64,000 nt of DNA from Blastococcus saxobsidens (GTDB lineage: Bacteria > Actinomycetota > Actinomycetes > Mycobacteriales > Geodermatophilaceae): positions 41,763 through 105,762 of the forward strand of contig NZ_POQT01000013.1 of NCBI RefSeq assembly GCF_002938435.1, given 5' to 3'. The notes under the pieces were generated by a model, which was not told the origin of the DNA, did not search any database, and worked only from the letters and a program-made list of their open reading frames with translations. The position numbers and the translations under genes are program-made. Position 1 is the stretch's first letter. Each line of letters starts with the position of its first letter. Positions 61,067-64,000 of this stretch are shown one piece after another.

Positions 61067-61396
61067 TCAGGGGGTGGGCCGCTCCGCGGGCAGCCGCCCG
61101 AGCAGCACCCGGGCCAGGGCGACGGCGGCCGGATCGGGCGTGCCCGCGGCGGCCGAGGCGGCGAGCCAGGCGGCGAGGGGCTCCGCCACGGCGGGGGAGA
61201 GGGCGGCGATCCACGCGGCCGAGCGGGTCCGCGCCTCCGCCACGTGCTCGGTGCCGCCGTCCGGTGCGTGCGCGACCACCTCCGGCCGGCTGGCCAGCAG
61301 GCCGCCGACGCGCCAGTCGCCGGCCGTGCTGCGGACCGCGAGCGACCGGAGCCGCCCCGCCGCGGCGAGCAGGGTCGCCGCCTCGTCCACCGTCAC
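61067..61396 (-). CDS. Hypothetical protein coupled to an acetyltransferase
   Basis: 109 residues from the GTG at 61396, whose GTGA overlaps the stop of the acetyltransferase gene. Mostly helical, for example VDEAATLLAAAGRLRSLAVR and VALARVLLGRLPAERP. No recognised domain. The coupling suggests a shared role or stoichiometry with the ElaA-like enzyme. Confidence 0.7.
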   Translation of the reverse strand: MTVDEAATLLAAAGRLRSLAVRSTAGDWRVGGLLASRPEVVAHAPDGGTEHVAEARTRSAAWIAALSPAVAEPLAAWLAASAAAGTPDPAAVALARVLLGRLPAERPTP

Positions 61397-61836
61397 ACCC
61401 CGTCGCGGCGCATCGGCACGTGCGGGATGCCGTCCTCGACGTAACCGGGTCCGCTGAGCCGGAAGCCGAACCGCTCGTACCAGGGCTCGAGGTGCGCCTG
61501 CGCGCCCAGGGTCAGCGGGCCGTTCCCGTAGTCGGCCACGGCGGCCTCGATGAGCTGCGCCGCCAGGCCGCGCCCGCGCGCCGTGGCCGCGGTCGCCACC
61601 CGGCCGATGGCGTGGCTGTCGCCGTCGTCCAGCACCCGGATGGTCGCCAGGACCTCGCCGTCGGTCTCGAACCACAGGTGCTCCGTCGCCGGCTCCAGGT
61701 CCCTGCCGTCCAGCTCCGGGTAGGGGCACTCCTGCTCGACGACGAAGACGTCGACCCGGAGCCGGCACAACCGGTACACCTCGAACGGCGTGAGTTCGGC
61801 GAACCGGGCGCGGCGCAGGATCGGGGCGGAGCTCAT
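61393..61836 (-). CDS. ElaA-type GNAT acetyltransferase
   Basis: 147 residues. YRLCRLRVDVFVVEQECPYP is the ElaA-type start, and ATAATARGRGLAAQLIEAAV is the acetyl-CoA-binding R-x-x-G-x-G/A loop. LGAQAHLEPWYERFGFRLSG ends the domain. Acceptor unknown. It is translationally coupled to the downstream 109-residue protein. Confidence 0.88.
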   Translation of the reverse strand: MSSAPILRRARFAELTPFEVYRLCRLRVDVFVVEQECPYPELDGRDLEPATEHLWFETDGEVLATIRVLDDGDSHAIGRVATAATARGRGLAAQLIEAAVADYGNGPLTLGAQAHLEPWYERFGFRLSGPGYVEDGIPHVPMRRDGV

Positions 61837-61944
61837 GCAGGAGTTGTAACCCAGGCCTCCGGCCGCCGGACGCGCGGTGGTAGATCAGGGGAAGATCCCG
61901 GACGGCAGGGGAGTGCCGGGCCGCGGCGGGGTAGGGAGCGGCGC

Positions 61945-62178
61945 ATGTCGATGTCCAGCCCCTTCGAACCCCACCTCGGCCAGCAGGACGAGGAGATCCC
62001 GGCAGCGGATCCCGGAGCCGGCGCGCCGCCACCCGCGCCGGGATTCGGACCCGGGGGTGAGGAACCCGACCGCGCCGAGGACACCGGTGCCGCCGCGACC
62101 GGCGGGCCCGGCGACGACGGTGAACCGCCGTTCCGCACCCCGGACCCGCACGAGGTGCGGCGGGCCGGGGAGGACTGA
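61945..62178 (+). CDS. Small disordered acidic protein
   Basis: 77 residues from an ATG with TAGGGAG upstream. Rich in Pro, Gly, Glu and Asp, with no predicted structure; ends FRTPDPHEVRRAGED. It is probably a real small protein since the start and composition are consistent, but it has no known family. Function unknown. Confidence 0.55.
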   Translation: MSMSSPFEPHLGQQDEEIPAADPGAGAPPPAPGFGPGGEEPDRAEDTGAAATGGPGDDGEPPFRTPDPHEVRRAGED

Positions 62179-62182
62179 CCGG

Positions 62183-62689
62183 TCAGAGGCCGAGCGCCGC
62201 CGTCGCCCGGTCCACGAGCTGGAAGTGGCCGACGGCCCACAAGACGGCGGCAGCCGCGGCCAGCCCGCCGACGGTCACGGCCAGGGAGCTGACCGGGTGC
62301 TGGCGCGCGTGCCGCCAGGCCGCCACGGCCTTGCGCCGGAAGACGGCGAAGAACCGGCGGGCCCAGTCGAACTCCGTCGACCACACCCAGAGGCCGGCCA
62401 GCACCGGCGGGATGGTGAGCGGGCCGGGCAGGACCGTGAGCGCGATGCCCAGCATCACGAGCAGCAGTCCGGCGGTGAACACGGCGACGCGCCAGGTGAG
62501 GGCCACCGCGGGGTTGCTGTGCACCCTCTCCCGGAACGAGCCGGGCTCGATCGGGCGCGGCTTGCCGAGCCCGTCGGTGCAGTCGGCGCAGACGGTGGAA
62601 CCGTGCCCCGGCGCCTCCTGCTCGGCGGCACCGTTGCCGGTGACGCGGACGTCGGTGGTGCCGGCGGTGGTCTGCGGTGCGGAGGTCAT
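62183..62689 (-). CDS. Two-helix membrane protein of the PGPGW family
   Basis: 168 residues from the ATG at 62689. A hydrophilic N-terminal part has Cys36-x2-Cys-like spacing (VCADCTDG). A helix hairpin follows, with VFTAGLLLVMLGIALTVLPG and VLPGPLTIPPVLAGLWVW, characteristic of the TIGR02611/PGPGW family. A second helix pair sits near the end. Role unknown. Confidence 0.75.
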   Translation of the reverse strand: MTSAPQTTAGTTDVRVTGNGAAEQEAPGHGSTVCADCTDGLGKPRPIEPGSFRERVHSNPAVALTWRVAVFTAGLLLVMLGIALTVLPGPLTIPPVLAGLWVWSTEFDWARRFFAVFRRKAVAAWRHARQHPVSSLAVTVGGLAAAAAVLWAVGHFQLVDRATAALGL

Positions 62690-62761
62690 GCGCACTGCGT
62701 TACCCGCCGCACCGCCCCGTCACTCCGATGGTGCACAACCGATCCACGTCCGGCCCCCGGC

Positions 62762-63031
62762 TCAGGTGCCGTACCGCACGGCGGCCCGGGCCCGGGCCCT
62801 GGCGGCCTCCACCTCGCGGTCCTTCGGCGGGGCGGTGGTCACCAGCGACTCGAGCAGCCGGGCCGACGCGGCGGTCACCTCGGCCACCGCCCGGTCGAAA
62901 GCCTCGACGTTCGCCCGGGACGGCCTGGCGGTCCCGCTGATCTTGCGGACGTACTGCAACGCGGCGGCCCGGATCTCGTCGTCCGCCGCGGGCGGTTCGA
63001 AGTTGGCCAGCGGGCGGATGTTGCGGCACAT
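62762..63031 (-). CDS. DUF2277 family protein
   Basis: 89 residues opening MCRNIRPLANFEPPAADDEI, the invariant DUF2277 start with Cys2 and Arg3, followed by AALQYVRKISGTARPSRANV. The family is widespread and often co-occurs with DNA-binding proteins but has no proven role. Confidence 0.92.
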   Translation of the reverse strand: MCRNIRPLANFEPPAADDEIRAAALQYVRKISGTARPSRANVEAFDRAVAEVTAASARLLESLVTTAPPKDREVEAARARARAAVRYGT

Positions 63032-63061
63032 GCGGTGCAGCCTAGGAGCAGGCGGGCCGGT

Positions 63062-63703
63062 TCAGACCAGGTCGAAGCCTGCGCGGTCGACCTTCCGGTG
63101 GTAGCGCTCGCCGAGCTTGCCGCCGAGGATCGCACCGAGCAGCGTGACCAGCAGGATCGCGACGAGCGTGATGATCCCGGCGGTGGTGGCGGTGCCCTCG
63201 TCGACCGGGATGCGCGGCAGGTTGAGCTGCTGCAGCACGTTGTACTGCGAGCCGAGGATCGCCCCGGCCGCGGCGAGCGCGAGGACGACCAGCAGCCCGA
63301 TCAGCCAGACTGCGAGGCCCTGGCGGACGCCGTCGAAGCGGGCCATCCGGCCGGCCACGTAGCCGCCGGCCAGGTAGGCGAGGAAGAGGACGACGAGGAC
63401 GGCGATGCCGCCGCCGATGCCGATCCCGGTGCTGACCTGGTCGGCCGCGGCGTCGGCGGAGTCGACGCCCTGTGCCAGGCCGAGCGCGACGCCGGCCGCC
63501 GACAGGAGCGCGACGAGGATGACGGCCAGACCGTTGGCCGACAGCCAGCCGAAGAAGGCCGCGCCCCACTTGATGCCGCCGTAGCGGTCGTGCTGGGCGG
63601 TGACGGCGTCGCGGGCGACCCCGCGGGAGACCGAGGCCCCCTCGGTGGCGCCCACGGTGGTGTCGCGGTCGGAGTGCGTGTGATCGTGGTGGTTCCCGGC
63701 CAT
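63062..63703 (-). CDS. Hypothetical membrane protein with five or six helices
   Basis: 213 residues. A His-rich polar start (MAGNHHDHTHSD) precedes hydrophobic helices including ANGLAVILVALLSAAGVALG, GGGIAVLVVLFLAYLAGGYV, VWLIGLLVVLALAAAGAILG and IITLVAILLVTLLGAILGGK. The layout fits YrzE-like actinobacterial membrane proteins. Role unknown. Confidence 0.8.
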   Translation of the reverse strand: MAGNHHDHTHSDRDTTVGATEGASVSRGVARDAVTAQHDRYGGIKWGAAFFGWLSANGLAVILVALLSAAGVALGLAQGVDSADAAADQVSTGIGIGGGIAVLVVLFLAYLAGGYVAGRMARFDGVRQGLAVWLIGLLVVLALAAAGAILGSQYNVLQQLNLPRIPVDEGTATTAGIITLVAILLVTLLGAILGGKLGERYHRKVDRAGFDLV

Positions 63704-63817
63704 GGTGGTTCCCTTCGTCGGAGCCGCCGTGAATCCCCCGGGCGGTGATCAGGTTGCATGCCCGAGGGGCTCCGCGCGGAAACGACGTCGCGCGAGGACC
63801 CCCCGGTAGGAGGACGG

Positions 63818-64000
63818 ATGACGGTGCTGCTGGTCGACGTGGCCAACGTCGTCGGGTCGCGGCCCGACGGCTGGTGGCGGGACCGCGCGGGTGCCGCCGG
63901 CCGGCTCCTCGCCGGGCTGGCGGCGCTGCCGGGGCGGCTGCCCGGACCCGGCGGTGCGGACGTCGGGCTGGACGGCACCGTGGCGGTCGTCGAGGGCGCC
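63818..64000 (+). CDS. Start of an NYN/nucleoside-phosphate-hydrolase-like gene, cut by the window end
   Basis: At least 61 residues from an ATG with TAGGAGG upstream, running off the window. It begins TVLLVDVANVVGSRPDGWWR, with an early Asp-x-x-Asn typical of NYN/PIN-like nuclease folds or of a small actinobacterial hypothetical group. Only the N-terminus is visible, so the family is uncertain. Confidence 0.65.
   Translation, partial: MTVLLVDVANVVGSRPDGWWRDRAGAAGRLLAGLAALPGRLPGPGGADVGLDGTVAVVEGA

Noticed and set aside
1..64000. CRISPR arrays, complete insertion sequences, tRNA or rRNA genes
   Set aside because: No regularly spaced repeats, no transposase, no tRNA T-loop context and no rRNA-like stretches were found by reading both strands.

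Overview
The window is very GC-rich, densely packed actinobacterial DNA. Gene content (13E12-family HNH gene, phytochrome-SpoIIE protein, small conserved proteins with strong AGGAGG sites, frequent GTG starts and GTGA stop-start overlaps) suggests a soil or rock-dwelling member of the Geodermatophilaceae (Blastococcus, Geodermatophilus or Modestobacter type). That placement is inferred from protein resemblance by eye. I saw no rRNA, tRNA, CRISPR array, complete insertion sequence or replication origin.

Layout. 0-3.7 kb is a small defence-like island: a Doc toxin-antitoxin pair, a NERD nuclease/SF1 helicase coupled to a DUF7662 protein, and a VapBC pair with a leaderless promoter. 3.7-6.8 kb holds two secreted phosphoesterases on the minus strand (PhoD type and EEP type). 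7-9.7 kb has a 13E12/DUF222 HNH gene with a perfect SOS box at its start and the decayed end of a CocE/NonD hydrolase. 9.7-18.7 kb has a predicted phosphorothioate-DNA-dependent restriction enzyme, an ECF sigma factor, a membrane diguanylate cyclase, an SMP-30 protein, a pRiA4b ORF-3 protein, a GT51 transglycosylase, a HAD protein and a secreted beta-propeller. 18.7-25 kb has a Rieske/hemerythrin pair, an NlpC/P60 hydrolase under a c-di-AMP (ydaO) riboswitch, and a LuxR-type two-component pair. 25-30.6 kb is mixed secreted and housekeeping genes, including threonine dehydratase.

30.6-33.7 kb is a light-linked partner-switching module: an RsbW-like kinase, a STAS antagonist and a bacteriophytochrome whose output is a SpoIIE phosphatase. 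34.2-40.2 kb is one 1989-residue DUF4011/helicase/Vsr-like protein on the minus strand, probably anti-phage. 40.3-43.4 kb has an enoyl-CoA hydratase, a zinc-ribbon protein and a ferritin-like protein.

43.4-58 kb is a catabolic cluster for an aromatic compound: aldehyde dehydrogenase, non-oxidative decarboxylase (LigW-like), flavin hydroxylase, IclR regulator, a complete ABC importer, a gentisate-dioxygenase-like cupin, a fumarylacetoacetate-hydrolase-family protein, an alpha/beta hydrolase and a 4-hydroxyacetophenone-monooxygenase-like Baeyer-Villiger enzyme. Related inverted repeats lie at the iclR start, before the transporter and before the decarboxylase. 58-64 kb returns to ordinary small genes, and the last gene runs off the window.
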